64,000 nucleotides of DNA from Xenorhabdus eapokensis (GTDB lineage Bacteria; Pseudomonadota; Gammaproteobacteria; Enterobacterales; Enterobacteriaceae). A program made the position numbers and the translations under genes. The stretch lies in contig NZ_MKGQ01000010.1 of the NCBI RefSeq assembly GCF_001908105.1, positions 17,566-81,565 on the forward strand. The letters are read 5' to 3'. The notes under the pieces are model-generated. The model worked only from the letters and a program-made list of their open reading frames with translations, was not told the origin of the DNA and did no database searches. This document shows, piece after piece, positions 9,428-18,540 of the stretch. Every line of letters starts with the position of its first letter. The stretch's first letter is position 1.

Positions 9428-10688
9428 AGGTGTTTTCCTTTTGGGAATTGTGGTGCATACGTAATGTCCAGAACAAGCCAGCGAGGGTGAAGAGTGATGC
9501 AAGAGCGAAAAGGGATGCGTAGCTTGCTTGGGTTACAATCAATCCACCCAGCATTGAACAGATGATCGCAATGCTCATATCTGCGGATTGCATTAACGCA
9601 AAATCCACACCAGATTGTATGCCAGCCGCCAAAGACATCATTTGGGTATACAGGGCAACAAATTTGGCTGCGGTGATTAACGTAATAAAGACGTATGCCG
9701 CTGAAAGCAGGGATAATGGCGTTTCCGGTTGTCGGGCAAGCCAGAAAATACTCACTAATACCAGACATTCAAGCAGCATTATCCCTAATAATGTCTGGAC
9801 GGCACCTAACTTACGTACAACGATGCCGCCAAACAGAACGCCAGATAATCCGGCCAAGGCACCACCACTGGCGGCAATAATGCCTAATTGGGTTAAGTCT
9901 ACGCCGCGATCGACTAAAAATGGGGAGAGCATACCGAGTGACAGACGTGTGCCAATCATACATAGCAGTATTAAAATCAGTGCCTGTTTAACCGGAGTAC
10001 GGCGTAATGCACTCTTTAGGGAGGGTCTTGGAGAAGGTGTACCCGATGTTTTTGACGCATTCGATTGTTCCTGTGTTTTCTGAATGAACAAAATAGGCAG
10101 CGACATGAATAGGATCACTATAACTAACATGCCGGCACCAATGTGCCAGCCATACAGTGAAATAAGATATAAAAACAGGCCGCTGCCAATAATGGCTCCC
10201 AGATAACTGCCTCCAACTTGCATGACATTGCTCCAGGGGCGATGCTGTGGTGATAACCGATCGATAGCATGGCCGTCTGTGGTGGTATCTACCACGGTCA
10301 GACAAAGCGTAATAAGAAACAGAGCCGCTATGATAAGCGGCATATGTTCGGCAGGTTTTGCTAAGGAAATTAAACCAAAAAGCAGCGCAATTAACAGATT
10401 GCCGCAGAGCATGATGCGGCGGGGGGTAGTATCCCCCGAACCTGATTTGCGATAGCGTTCTACAACGGGAGCCCAGAGAAATTTTAATGCCCAGGGTAAC
10501 ATTAATAGATAGAGTAAACCTATCTTATCTGGAGTAACGCCGTGGTTGCGTAGAAATGCCGGCATGCTTTGTAACGTTAACATACCAATGGTACTTTGGA
10601 TGGTGTAAACACCCGCCAAAGTCAAAAGTAGCAACGAGATGTGACGGCGATGTGAGGTATTATTGTGCATCACAGTATTGTGCGTCAT
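9414..10688 (-). CDS. ybtX: YbtX/Irp8-like MFS transporter of the siderophore operon
   Basis: This is a 424-residue, twelve-helix major facilitator protein. Its start overlaps the receptor stop in an ATGA arrangement (10685-10688) and its end overlaps the next ABC gene by 14 bases, so it is translated within one operon. The position between receptor and ABC genes is that of ybtX in yersiniabactin loci. The role of YbtX-type proteins is not settled in the family: siderophore export, or a share in zinc/iron handling, has been considered. Motifs such as DTTTDGHAID in helix 4 and a charged loop of about 25 residues between the two halves are visible. Assignment is by context plus topology. Confidence 0.8.
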   Translation of the reverse strand: MTHNTVMHNNTSHRRHISLLLLTLAGVYTIQSTIGMLTLQSMPAFLRNHGVTPDKIGLLYLLMLPWALKFLWAPVVERYRKSGSGDTTPRRIMLCGNLLIALLFGLISLAKPAEHMPLIIAALFLITLCLTVVDTTTDGHAIDRLSPQHRPWSNVMQVGGSYLGAIIGSGLFLYLISLYGWHIGAGMLVIVILFMSLPILFIQKTQEQSNASKTSGTPSPRPSLKSALRRTPVKQALILILLCMIGTRLSLGMLSPFLVDRGVDLTQLGIIAASGGALAGLSGVLFGGIVVRKLGAVQTLLGIMLLECLVLVSIFWLARQPETPLSLLSAAYVFITLITAAKFVALYTQMMSLAAGIQSGVDFALMQSADMSIAIICSMLGGLIVTQASYASLFALASLFTLAGLFWTLRMHHNSQKENTYAQS

Positions 10689-12664
10689 AGTGCAACGCTC
10701 ACATCCAGCCCAACATTCAGGCCCTTACTTATCATGCTGTACGTATTTCCCATCTGGAAACTAGAAACACGGTACTGTTTGTTACCTAAATTTTCGCCAT
10801 AAAGTTTGACATTGATGCCATGATCCATTTCTAAACTGAATGATGCGTCATAAAGCGTATAACCCCCTTGTTCAAGGGTATTCGCTTCATCAAAGTAGCT
10901 TTTTGAATAGTAGCGAGTACCGGCATTGAAATAGAGGTTACCGGGTAACAATGTTTGATCAATCAGATAGTCGAAACTTGCATTAAGCATGACATCGGGT
11001 GCATAAGGCAGGCGTTTGCCTTTATAATTTACGCCACTTGTTGTATCAGTGAAATTTGACTTACCTACGCTACCACCAAGAGAAAGTCTAAGCCCTTGCA
11101 TTGGTTTAATCTGGCTGCTCAGCTCGATACCTTTACTTTCTGCTTTTCCGGCGTTACGAATAAATTGCCCACCCATAGGTCCGACATAGATCTGTTTATC
11201 TTTGGAACGAATGTAATAAACTGCGCTGTTTAATGTCATTGCGTCATCAAAGAATGCGGTATGCCAACCAAACTCATAATTGTCTGAGGTTTCGGTATCG
11301 TAAGGTTTTTTATCATTGGCGGAGGAAACAATGTTATTGAATCCGCCCGGTTTGTATCCTTTGGTGGCAGAGAGATAGAAACGGGTATCCGGCGTCAATT
11401 GCCAGCCCAGAGCTGCCTTAGGTATAAACTCATTGTTGGAAACCTGGTTATCAAAAGCGTCAATCTTCATGATGTCAGATCCTGAATAATTGATCTGAGA
11501 TTTTTCATGTGACAGACGACCGCCAAGGGTAAGATCCCATTGAGACGCAATGGGTAATTTAACCTCGCCGAACAGGGCTAGCGATTTTCCTTTGATTTTG
11601 TTATGTGCATCATTATAGCTAGTATAATGTCTGCTAGTTTCATCTGAGAACCAGCCACCGAGAACACTGCTAATCCCATTTGAGTAGCTGGAATTTAAAC
11701 GTAACTCTTGGGTTGTGGCGTGGTGTTTTTCTTTCCATTTACCCCCGATAAAATCACGGGAAATAGCGCGATCCTGATAGGCGGTGACACTGGTTAATAT
11801 GTGATTGCCAAAATCATATTCCGCTTTGAGTGCATAGCTGTTGACGCGTCGTGTTAAATCCGGAATAGGGCCATCATATTCTTTCCGGCGGAACTGTTCA
11901 TCGGTTAAATACAGCTCTTCATGTGAATTGAGATCTTCATGAGCAAAGCTAAGTTCAGCGCTGAAAGGGGAGTTTTCTGGTGCAAACACCAGTTTTCCTT
12001 TACCGAGCCAGGTTTTGCTGGAGTCAATATTTTGATCACCACGATTTGGCGCATCAATTTGCCCAGGCTCTTTTACCCAGCGCAGGCTCATGCTGCCATA
12101 AAGCATGTCTTCAATAAGCGGCATTGATCCACTGAAGGAACCCCCTTGTTTCAACTTAGAATAATTGCCAGAAAGGTTAAGCCAAGGGCCTTCTTTTGGC
12201 GAACGGGTAATAATATTGATAACACCCGCTTGGGCGTTCCCGCCATATAAAGTGCCTTGGGGACCGCGTAATAATTCTACGCGTTCTACATTGATTAACT
12301 CTTGTGTTAAAAACTGGTGATCCTGAGGAACACCATCAACATAAATGCGAATGGAAGGTGAATAGTAATCGGGTGAACTGATCCCCCGAATGGTGGTTGC
12401 CGAGTAGGTTCGGTTACCGCGGGAGCGGATTTGTAAACCAGGGAAAGCACGCTCAAGATCCTGTACCTGAGTGATACCCGCTTGCTCAAGTTCCTCGCCA
12501 GTTTTAACTAAAATGCTGCCATTAACTTTATTTAATGCTTCTGCCCGTTTGTTAGCTGTCACAATCAAAACATCTTCTGTGGTTTCAGGTGAATGCTCCG
12601 CCCAAGCCACAACAGGTGAAATCAGACAACATAAGACAGACGCTTTAGCATATTTTTTTTTCAT
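10685..12664 (-). CDS. fyuA: TonB-dependent ferric siderophore receptor, FyuA/Psn-like
   Basis: This outer-membrane receptor has 659 residues (FyuA is about 673). A signal peptide ends near AWA-EHS (residues 1-22). A TonB box is readable at EDVLIVTA (about 30-37), followed by the plug domain with RGPQGTLYGG and INIITRSP and a 22-strand barrel to the C-terminus. The last residue is Leu (VGLDVSVAL) rather than the aromatic residue usual for barrel assembly. It is the first gene of the minus-strand operon and faces the AraC regulator across a control region with a Fur box. The likely ligand is a ferric thiazoline siderophore of yersiniabactin type. Ligand identity is inferred from neighbours only. 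Confidence 0.88.
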   Translation of the reverse strand: MKKKYAKASVLCCLISPVVAWAEHSPETTEDVLIVTANKRAEALNKVNGSILVKTGEELEQAGITQVQDLERAFPGLQIRSRGNRTYSATTIRGISSPDYYSPSIRIYVDGVPQDHQFLTQELINVERVELLRGPQGTLYGGNAQAGVINIITRSPKEGPWLNLSGNYSKLKQGGSFSGSMPLIEDMLYGSMSLRWVKEPGQIDAPNRGDQNIDSSKTWLGKGKLVFAPENSPFSAELSFAHEDLNSHEELYLTDEQFRRKEYDGPIPDLTRRVNSYALKAEYDFGNHILTSVTAYQDRAISRDFIGGKWKEKHHATTQELRLNSSYSNGISSVLGGWFSDETSRHYTSYNDAHNKIKGKSLALFGEVKLPIASQWDLTLGGRLSHEKSQINYSGSDIMKIDAFDNQVSNNEFIPKAALGWQLTPDTRFYLSATKGYKPGGFNNIVSSANDKKPYDTETSDNYEFGWHTAFFDDAMTLNSAVYYIRSKDKQIYVGPMGGQFIRNAGKAESKGIELSSQIKPMQGLRLSLGGSVGKSNFTDTTSGVNYKGKRLPYAPDVMLNASFDYLIDQTLLPGNLYFNAGTRYYSKSYFDEANTLEQGGYTLYDASFSLEMDHGINVKLYGENLGNKQYRVSSFQMGNTYSMISKGLNVGLDVSVAL

Positions 12665-12710
12665 AAGTGCTCTTTATGCCTTTTCAAATCATGTTTTAAA
12701 AAGATCAAAT

Positions 12711-12738
12711 GTGGTAAACCAAGCAAGCGTGGTAAACC
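12711..12738. promoter_or_regulatory. Direct repeat, candidate AraC-type (YbtA-like) operator
   Basis: The ten-base word GTGGTAAACC occurs at 12711-12720 and again at 12729-12738, 18 bases apart start to start. It lies between the receptor start and the Fur box. AraC-family activators often bind paired direct repeats about two helical turns apart, and YbtA is known to bind repeats upstream of its target promoters. The link to this regulator is inference. Confidence 0.4.
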
Positions 12739-12821
12739 CGAAAACATATTTGGTGAAATTAACTGGAATAAAAAAGAAGAGCTAACGGGATAGGGACAAA
12801 AGTAGCGCGATACGTACTATT

Positions 12822-12840
12822 GATAATGATTATCATTAAT
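12822..12840. promoter_or_regulatory. Fur box between receptor and AraC regulator
   Basis: GATAATGATTATCATTAAT matches the classical 19-base Fur consensus at 16 positions. It sits between the divergently transcribed receptor operon and regulator gene, so iron-loaded Fur could repress both. This fits a siderophore locus induced by iron starvation. Confidence 0.85.
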
Positions 12841-12984
12841 GATAAATTGCGTGATATTCACATTTGTATATAAATATATAAAATAAAAGAATAATATCTT
12901 AGGTGCGCACAACATGCTGTTTTTATTGTGGAAAGCGTTTTTTTGAAATGGTTGGTGTCTGATGCTAATTTTACAGGGGATTTC

Positions 12985-13965
12985 ATGAAGACGATCTATA
13001 GCGAGACATTGGGGATTTTCGCTGCAAGCCATTGCAATAACATGCATTCATCAGTAGAGGAAAAGAATATAACGCCTTCATTGCTAACAGAGGAGCTATC
13101 TGATGGAATTCACATCAACCGTATCCATCTTGAGTTAAGTCAAGATGTTACCGAATATTGTGAAGGGCCACCAACAGTGTCAATAGCCTTTGTTCTCAGC
13201 GGGAAGGGGAAAATGGCAATTGAAAATGGCGAGATTTTAGATATTAATCCGGGGACGATGGTATTTTTCTATTCGCCTACGATAACGCGGGGTATGAATT
13301 TCTTTGGTTGCGGAACCTGGCGTATTCTCGATATCCGTTTTTCTTTGAACGAAATTGAAGCTCAGGAGTTGCCATCTTTTACCAGGTTAACGGCTGGTTT
13401 TGAAAAAAATGCGAGTTATAGTGATGCCTTGATGATGGCTTGCCCTATCTATCCACCTTTTATGCAGATAGTAAATCAAATAGAAGAATGTCAATTACAT
13501 GGTAGTGTCAGAAAGGTCTATTTAAAGGCCAAGGCGTTAGAAATACTCGCTTGTGTGACCGCTCAAATTTATGATTGCCAATATAATGTTATTAGCGGAT
13601 TGCAACGTCGTGCTGTTTACAATGCGATAAAAATAATTAATAACGATTATCATTACCCCTGGACAATAAAATCGTTATCAAGAGCAGTGGGGTTGAATGA
13701 GCGGAAATTAAAAGAAGGATTCCGTGCGGTTGTTTTCCGTACTTTCCATCAATATCTGGAAAATGTGCGTATGACCACAGCGGAAGACTTATTGAAGAAA
13801 GGGATGAGTGTTATTGAGGTTGCTACCGCAGTGGGTTATTCCAGCCCAAGCCATTTTTCGAAACGTTTCCGGCAACACTATTTAATCAACCCTAAAGCAT
13901 GGCAGGCAAAATATGCCGTGAATCACATATTACTGAAAGAAAATATCACCGCAGAAAGTCAGTAG
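12985..13965 (+). CDS. ybtA: YbtA-like AraC-family transcriptional regulator
   Basis: The protein has 326 residues (YbtA is 319). The C-terminal third carries two helix-turn-helix units: TIKSLSRAVGLNERKLKEGF, then VIEVATAVGYSSPSHFSKRF. The final NPKAWQ-type segment matches the AraC family. The N-terminal part would be the siderophore-sensing domain. ATG at 12985 is chosen because AGGGGATTTC precedes it; a longer frame from 12928 has no good ribosome binding site. YbtA-type proteins activate the receptor and biosynthesis promoters when bound by the siderophore and repress their own gene. The divergent layout and shared Fur box agree with that role. Confidence 0.87.
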   Translation: MKTIYSETLGIFAASHCNNMHSSVEEKNITPSLLTEELSDGIHINRIHLELSQDVTEYCEGPPTVSIAFVLSGKGKMAIENGEILDINPGTMVFFYSPTITRGMNFFGCGTWRILDIRFSLNEIEAQELPSFTRLTAGFEKNASYSDALMMACPIYPPFMQIVNQIEECQLHGSVRKVYLKAKALEILACVTAQIYDCQYNVISGLQRRAVYNAIKIINNDYHYPWTIKSLSRAVGLNERKLKEGFRAVVFRTFHQYLENVRMTTAEDLLKKGMSVIEVATAVGYSSPSHFSKRFRQHYLINPKAWQAKYAVNHILLKENITAESQ

Positions 13966-14399
13966 AAATTTCGTATGTGGCATAACGATTTCATTGAGGT
14001 ACAGTAAAATGTTTCAAACTCACGCAGAGCAATGGGCTTATTAATCCAGTGTTTAAATATCTATATTTTTATCATGCCGCATAACGAATTTTAGGATGGT
14101 GGAAAAAATGGGTAACATGCGCCTTTCTTCTCTGGCGCTTCCTAAAACACCACAATCCGGATCTGATGCTTTTTCTAACCAACTCATCACTGTTTCGGCA
14201 TGATGCACCCGTAAGTTATCTGGAAATTTGATAACAACGCTCATCCTTAATCACAAACAAGGGATTTTATATCAAATACATATAATGTAAGTACCGGAAT
14301 TGGCATTAATATCGGATTTTTCTCCCGTTTTTCCGGCTTTAAACAGTAAAGAAAAACTGATAACTTGTTTGGTCAAAAGTTAAAAACAAGGAAAGAGAA
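13966..14399. other. Intergenic stretch, probable degenerate DNA
   Basis: No convincing gene is seen. An 11-codon frame at 14010-14045 (MFQTHAEQWAY) follows GAGG at usable spacing and resembles the start of some IS4-family transposases, so it may be a broken element. The word GCATAACGA occurs near 13980 and again near 14081, flanking it. A 63-codon frame on the minus strand (14053-14244) has only a poorly spaced AAGG next to its ATG and no family that I recognise. Confidence 0.4.
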
Positions 14400-14711
14400 A
14401 TGGCAAGTTATTTGATTCGTGTAGAGCTTTATGGCACGGGTATTGAGGGTTATGAAAAATTACATAAAAGGATGACGGCGAATCAATTCAGCCAATCTAT
14501 CCGTTTTCCTAATGGAAAATGGCATCGCTTGCCTGGTGGAACTTATATTGGTAATTCGACGATGGAGTCCATGCAGTTGGCGGAAAAAATCAAATCTATG
14601 GCTACGCCATTTTCAAACAAAGATCCTTCGATATTTGTTTGTACTTACAGTAACTGGAGTGCATCGTTATATCCCGAAAAACCACATACTGAATCCGGTT
14701 CAGGTGAATAA
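14400..14711 (+). CDS. GhoS/DUF2622-like small protein, possible antitoxin
   Basis: This protein of 103 residues begins with MASYLIRVELYG, has a central YxxLHxxM segment and a PGGTYIG motif. A ferredoxin-like alpha/beta fold is plausible. The beginning resembles DUF2622, the family that includes GhoS, the endoribonuclease antitoxin of the type V GhoST system, which shares its fold with Cas2. AAGGAAAGAGAA lies just upstream of the ATG. A tiny hydrophobic ORF follows 251 bases downstream on the same strand, reminiscent of a membrane toxin partner such as GhoT, but no sequence match to GhoT is claimed. The region is AT-rich and accessory. Confidence 0.55.
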   Translation: MASYLIRVELYGTGIEGYEKLHKRMTANQFSQSIRFPNGKWHRLPGGTYIGNSTMESMQLAEKIKSMATPFSNKDPSIFVCTYSNWSASLYPEKPHTESGSGE

Positions 14712-14962
14712 TTTATTAAGAAATCTCGCGTTGTGATTTTTTATAAGTTAACTCTCTTATTCTGGTCAGTTTTATTACCTAAGCATTGTCTTATTACTAT
14801 AACAATCTGTCTAATTTAATACCCATTGTAATAAATATTAGAATGGAACTTATGCTGCATACCAAATATATATTAAATGCTGTTTATATTTTTTTATGTC
14901 AGGACAGTCAGAGCCACTACCGTGCAGCTATGGATGTTTGTTTGGTAATGAAGGAAAGTAAA

Positions 14963-15046
14963 ATGAAGAACAGATTGATGAGCTATGTAACGTTTGTAGG
15001 GGTTTGGGTTACCGTAACCTTGACGATTGGTATTATATTATCATAA
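14963..15046 (+). CDS. 27-residue hydrophobic membrane peptide, toxin-like
   Basis: ATG at 14963 is preceded by AAGGAAAGTAAA, a very good ribosome binding site at ideal spacing. The peptide starts MKNRLMSYVTFVGVWV and ends TIGIILS: a short basic head followed by a single membrane helix. This is the usual design of type I and type V toxin peptides. A longer in-frame reading from 14786 exists but has no ribosome binding site. I do not recognise a named family. It could be the partner of the DUF2622-like gene upstream, or a type I toxin with an antisense RNA in the 250-base leader. Confidence 0.45.
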   Translation: MKNRLMSYVTFVGVWVTVTLTIGIILS

Positions 15047-15083
15047 GAACATAAGAGAAATTAACTATAAACCTCGCCTTGGC

Positions 15084-15102
15084 CTGTCTCTTGATCATAT
15101 TT
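15084..15102 (+). repeat. Solo inverted-repeat end resembling the IS50 (Tn5) inside end
   Basis: CTGTCTCTTGATCATATTT matches the remembered Tn5/IS50 inside-end sequence at 17 of 19 positions, including the first 14 without a break. Its outer edge faces left, so an element would have extended toward dsbB, but no transposase and no partner end are seen within 200 bases. It is probably a remnant. Confidence 0.45.
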
Positions 15103-15229
15103 CATAGGTCAAAAGACCTGGACAGTAAATAACCTTCAAGGATGGTTTGTAATTCCTAAGTAGTGTTATTTGTTTGATAAATTATCTTCAACATAAAAGA
15201 TTTTAGAAAAAGTTTGATGTTGTCATAAT

Positions 15230-15262
15230 GTTGAAAAGATCCCAGCTAAAGTGCTGGGATCT
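15230..15262 (-). terminator. Terminator hairpin downstream of dsbB
   Basis: A perfect ten-base-pair stem AGATCCCAGC / GCTGGGATCT with a six-base loop lies 35 bases past the dsbB stop. The T tract on the minus strand is short (TTTC), so termination may be moderate. Confidence 0.55.
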
Positions 15263-15297
15263 CCTTAACAAGACCCCTTTGGATCAATTGTTTACTC

Positions 15298-15816
15298 TTA
15301 AAATCTACCCTGAGTCCGAAAAAACTGACTCACAAGTACCAATATACTCACCAACAGATAAGCGGCAAAAATACCAATCAGCCATTGCGGCATATCCAGG
15401 GTTAAAAATTCCCACTGTTTCATTGAACAATCTCCAAGCGCTTGAAATACCGAAGGTAACCAATCATTCAATGGTAACCAAGCAGGAAATTGAACAAAAA
15501 ATTCACAAGTATTAAATGGAGAAGGGTATAACTGCATCATGGTGTGATCCCATGCCAGTTGTAATCCTTGCCATGCGCTATAAATCCACAGCAATATAGC
15601 TAACCAGCGCAAAGGCGTTTTAGGTGCGATTGCACCAAGCAGCGCCGCCCCTAAAATACCAAGCAACGCAACACGCTCATAAATGCACATTACGCAGGGC
15701 TGTAACTGCATCACATGTTGAAAATAGAGTGCTACGGCTTCCAGGATAAGAGCGGTTAACGCCATCAATAACCATGCACCTCGCCCTTGGGAACTCTGTT
15801 TTAAAAATTGAAACAT
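15298..15816 (-). CDS. dsbB: DsbB, disulfide bond formation protein B
   Basis: DsbB is an inner-membrane quinone reductase that reoxidises DsbA in the periplasm. The 172-residue protein has four transmembrane helices, the first periplasmic CxxC pair ([10 protein letters not shown]) and the second loop with its two cysteines (FNTCEF and GDCSMKQW). [15 protein letters not shown] at the N-terminus is nearly that of E. coli DsbB. The start at 15816 matches the family's MxxFLxQ beginning; the longer frame to 15840 adds eight residues not found in relatives. It is convergent with the small ORFs to its left and downstream of nhaB on the same strand, the neighbour order seen in E. coli. Confidence 0.95.
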   Translation of the reverse strand: MFQFLKQSSQGRGAWLLMALTALILEAVALYFQHVMQLQPCVMCIYERVALLGILGAALLGAIAPKTPLRWLAILLWIYSAWQGLQLAWDHTMMQLYPSPFNTCEFFVQFPAWLPLNDWLPSVFQALGDCSMKQWEFLTLDMPQWLIGIFAAYLLVSILVLVSQFFRTQGRF

Positions 15817-15930
15817 TTTCTTTTCTTCCCACCTTTTCAATATAAATAATTAGGCTATTGTGCCGTTTCATCAGCCATAAAAAAATAAAATTAAAATCAA
15901 CTGAGCCAGTTTTTCAGGCAAGTGATTAAC

Positions 15931-15967
15931 AAAAAAACCGGAGAGTGTGCAAAATCACACTTTCCGG
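15931..15967 (-). terminator. Rho-independent terminator of nhaB
   Basis: A twelve-pair stem (CCGGAAAGTGTG / CACACTCTCCGG, one G-T type mismatch) is followed on the minus strand by seven T residues, 30 bases after the nhaB stop. Confidence 0.88.
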
Positions 15968-15996
15968 CAGGATATAACGATAAATTCGGTCTCCAA

Positions 15997-17541
15997 TTAT
16001 AGTGGAGTGATCAAACCAAGTTTGAGGAGATATTCAGTGGCAGGCACTAACCAGAATTCAACACACAACAGACCTACTAGCGTCATCACAATGGTATAAG
16101 GCAAGGCCATTATTACCATGCGACCATAAGAGAGACGGATTAACGGAGACAAGGCCGAAGTCAGCAGGAACAGAAAAGCGGCTTGACCATTGGGAGTTGC
16201 TACGGATGGTAAGTTAGTTCCGGTATTGATGGCAACGGCCAGATACTCATATTGTTGTTGTGAAATCAGGCCGCTCTTCAGGGCGATCAGTGCTTCATTA
16301 ATGTAAACTGTGCCGACGAAAACGTTATCAGAAACCGTGGAGAGTAATCCGTTAAACAAATAGAATAAGGAAAGCTGTGAAGCCGGTGAAGACTGCAAAA
16401 CAAATTGAATAAATGGCGTAAACAGTTGTTGGTCAACAATAACGGCAACCACAGAGAAGAATACGGTTAACAGGGCAGTAAATGGTAAGGCTTCCTCAAA
16501 GGCTTTACCTAACGCGTGTTCTTCGGTAATACCACAGAATGCAGTCGTTAAGATAATGACGGATAGGCCAATCAAACCGACTTCTGCCAAATGAAAAGCC
16601 AATGCTACAATCAGCCAGATGCCGATCAATGCCTGAACAACAAGCTGGGCTTTTTCTTGGCGGGTGCGCTTTTCACTGTTTTTTTGGTCATAATCTTCCA
16701 GGACAGAGCGGACACGCTCTGGCAGCTCTGCTCCGTAACCGAACAATTTAAAATGTTCAACCAGTAAGCAGATCAACAAACCACAAATAAACACAGGAAT
16801 GGTGACTGGCGACATACGAATAAAGAATGTGGCAAAATCCCAACCAACATGTTTGGCAATAATCAGGTTTTGGGGTTCACCGACCATAGTCATCACACCG
16901 CCCAGTGCCGTACCAATTCCTGCATGCATCACCAGACTGCGCAGAAATGCCCGGAACTGTTCCAACGTCTGTCTTTTATCCTCATTGTCAATGTATTTAT
17001 CATCACTGAGTTCTGAATTGCCACTATGGGAAAGGAATTGGTGATAGATGGCGTAAAACCCGATTGAAACACTGATGACAACGGCAATGACGGTCAGGGC
17101 ATCAAGGAAAGCGGATAAGAAAGCACTCGCCAGACAGAATGCCAGTGCCAGCATTTTCTTGGAGCGGATACTTAACAGCAACTTTGTGAAAACAAACAGT
17201 AGCAATTGTTTCATGAAATAAATGCCCGCAACCATGAAAATCAGCAATAAAATGACTTCCAGATTGTTGGCTATCTCATGACCTATTTGTTTTGGTGAAG
17301 TCATCCCAATGATGATGGCTTCAATGGTGAGTAATCCTCCTGGTTGCAGGGGATAACATTTTAATGCCATTGCCAGCGTGAAGATAAACTCAGCAACGAG
17401 CATCCAGCCAGCAACAAAGGGGCTGATAAAGAAATAGACCAGTGGGTTGATAACCAGAAAAACAATGATAACTAGTTTGTACCAATCCGGCGAATTGCCG
17501 AGAAAGTTTTTCACCACTGCACGTTGGATACTGATTTCCAT
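15997..17541 (-). CDS. nhaB: NhaB, Na+/H+ antiporter
   Basis: This inner-membrane sodium/proton antiporter of 514 residues (E. coli 513) has about a dozen membrane segments. Family stretches include GNSPDWYKL near the N-terminus, [18 protein letters not shown] in the middle and [18 protein letters not shown] near the end. The start at 17541 (MEIS) is used because relatives begin there and AGAGGA lies 12 bases upstream; an ATG four codons earlier sits right on that ribosome binding site. It is divergent from fadR, as in E. coli. Confidence 0.95.
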   Translation of the reverse strand: MEISIQRAVVKNFLGNSPDWYKLVIIVFLVINPLVYFFISPFVAGWMLVAEFIFTLAMALKCYPLQPGGLLTIEAIIIGMTSPKQIGHEIANNLEVILLLIFMVAGIYFMKQLLLFVFTKLLLSIRSKKMLALAFCLASAFLSAFLDALTVIAVVISVSIGFYAIYHQFLSHSGNSELSDDKYIDNEDKRQTLEQFRAFLRSLVMHAGIGTALGGVMTMVGEPQNLIIAKHVGWDFATFFIRMSPVTIPVFICGLLICLLVEHFKLFGYGAELPERVRSVLEDYDQKNSEKRTRQEKAQLVVQALIGIWLIVALAFHLAEVGLIGLSVIILTTAFCGITEEHALGKAFEEALPFTALLTVFFSVVAVIVDQQLFTPFIQFVLQSSPASQLSLFYLFNGLLSTVSDNVFVGTVYINEALIALKSGLISQQQYEYLAVAINTGTNLPSVATPNGQAAFLFLLTSALSPLIRLSYGRMVIMALPYTIVMTLVGLLCVEFWLVPATEYLLKLGLITPL

Positions 17542-17817
17542 TATTATTAACATTCCTCTTTTGTGGATACGTGGAAAAATCTAAGTGGCTATAAATCAAA
17601 CGACCACGATAGAAACATATCGAATCGGTATAGTATGCCCAATGCGATAGCAATTTAAGGGCATTTCCACATAATTAATCCATGAATGATTGCATTTTTT
17701 ATGAACCCTTTCACTCTTTCACTGTTTCTTTACCAGGTAACTATGTCGATCAAGCACATTCTGGTATGATCAACCGCTATTATTAGCCAAGAAAACTGCT
17801 TTGGAATAATTAAAATT

Positions 17818-18540
17818 ATGGTAATTAAGGCTCAAAGTCCTGCGAGTTTCGCGGAAGAGTATATCATTGAAAGTATTTGGAATAATCGCTTCCCACCCGG
17901 TTCCATACTGCCAGCAGAACGTGAATTATCTGAATTGATCGGTGTCACCCGCACAACCTTGCGTGAAGTGTTGCAGCGCCTTGCCCGTGATGGTTGGTTG
18001 ACTATTCAGCATGGAAAACCAACTAAGGTTAATAATTTTTGGGAAACATCCGGTCTTAATATTCTGGAAACTTTGGCGCGTCTTGATCATGACCGTGTTC
18101 CCCAGTTGATTGATAACTTATTGGCAGTGAGAACCAATATTGCCGCCATTTTTATCCGTACTGCATTTAGGAACAATCCTGAAAAATCATTGGAAGTTTT
18201 GGCGGAAAAAGAAAGCGTGGAAGATACCGCTGAAGCTTTCAGCTCTGTGGATTATGATATTTTTCGTGGTCTGGCTTTTGCATCAGGAAACCCAATTTAT
18301 GGTTTGATTATTAATGGACTGAAAGGGTTGTATACCCGTGTTGGTCGTTATTATTTTTCCAGTCCTGAAGCACGTAATTTGGCGTTGAATTTCTACCAGC
18401 AATTAAGTTCACTATGTCGGGAAAAAGCCTACGACAAGATCATGGATTGTGTGCGTAATTATGGTAAAGAGAGTGGTGTTATCTGGCATAGTATGCAGAG
18501 TATTATGATCAATGAATTGACGGAAAGATCAACGCATTAA
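17818..18540 (+). CDS. fadR: FadR, fatty acid metabolism regulator (GntR family)
   Basis: FadR represses fatty acid degradation genes and activates fabA/fabB; long-chain acyl-CoA releases it from DNA. The 240-residue protein has an N-terminal winged helix (about 1-72) with [20 protein letters not shown], almost identical to the E. coli recognition region, including [11 protein letters not shown] in the wing. The C-terminal helical acyl-CoA domain ends with SGVIWHSMQ. Start and length match the family. The gene is divergent from nhaB with a 276-base gap that must hold both promoters. Confidence 0.96.
   Translation: MVIKAQSPASFAEEYIIESIWNNRFPPGSILPAERELSELIGVTRTTLREVLQRLARDGWLTIQHGKPTKVNNFWETSGLNILETLARLDHDRVPQLIDNLLAVRTNIAAIFIRTAFRNNPEKSLEVLAEKESVEDTAEAFSSVDYDIFRGLAFASGNPIYGLIINGLKGLYTRVGRYYFSSPEARNLALNFYQQLSSLCREKAYDKIMDCVRNYGKESGVIWHSMQSIMINELTERSTH

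Noticed and set aside
13635..13655. A second Fur-like word (AACGATTATCATTACC) inside the AraC gene
   Set aside because: It lies deep within coding sequence and matches only half of the consensus; likely chance.
14053..14244. A 63-codon minus-strand frame beginning MSVVIKFPDNLRVHH
   Set aside because: AAGG touches the ATG with no spacing, no recognised family, and it lies in probable IS debris. Kept only as a note.
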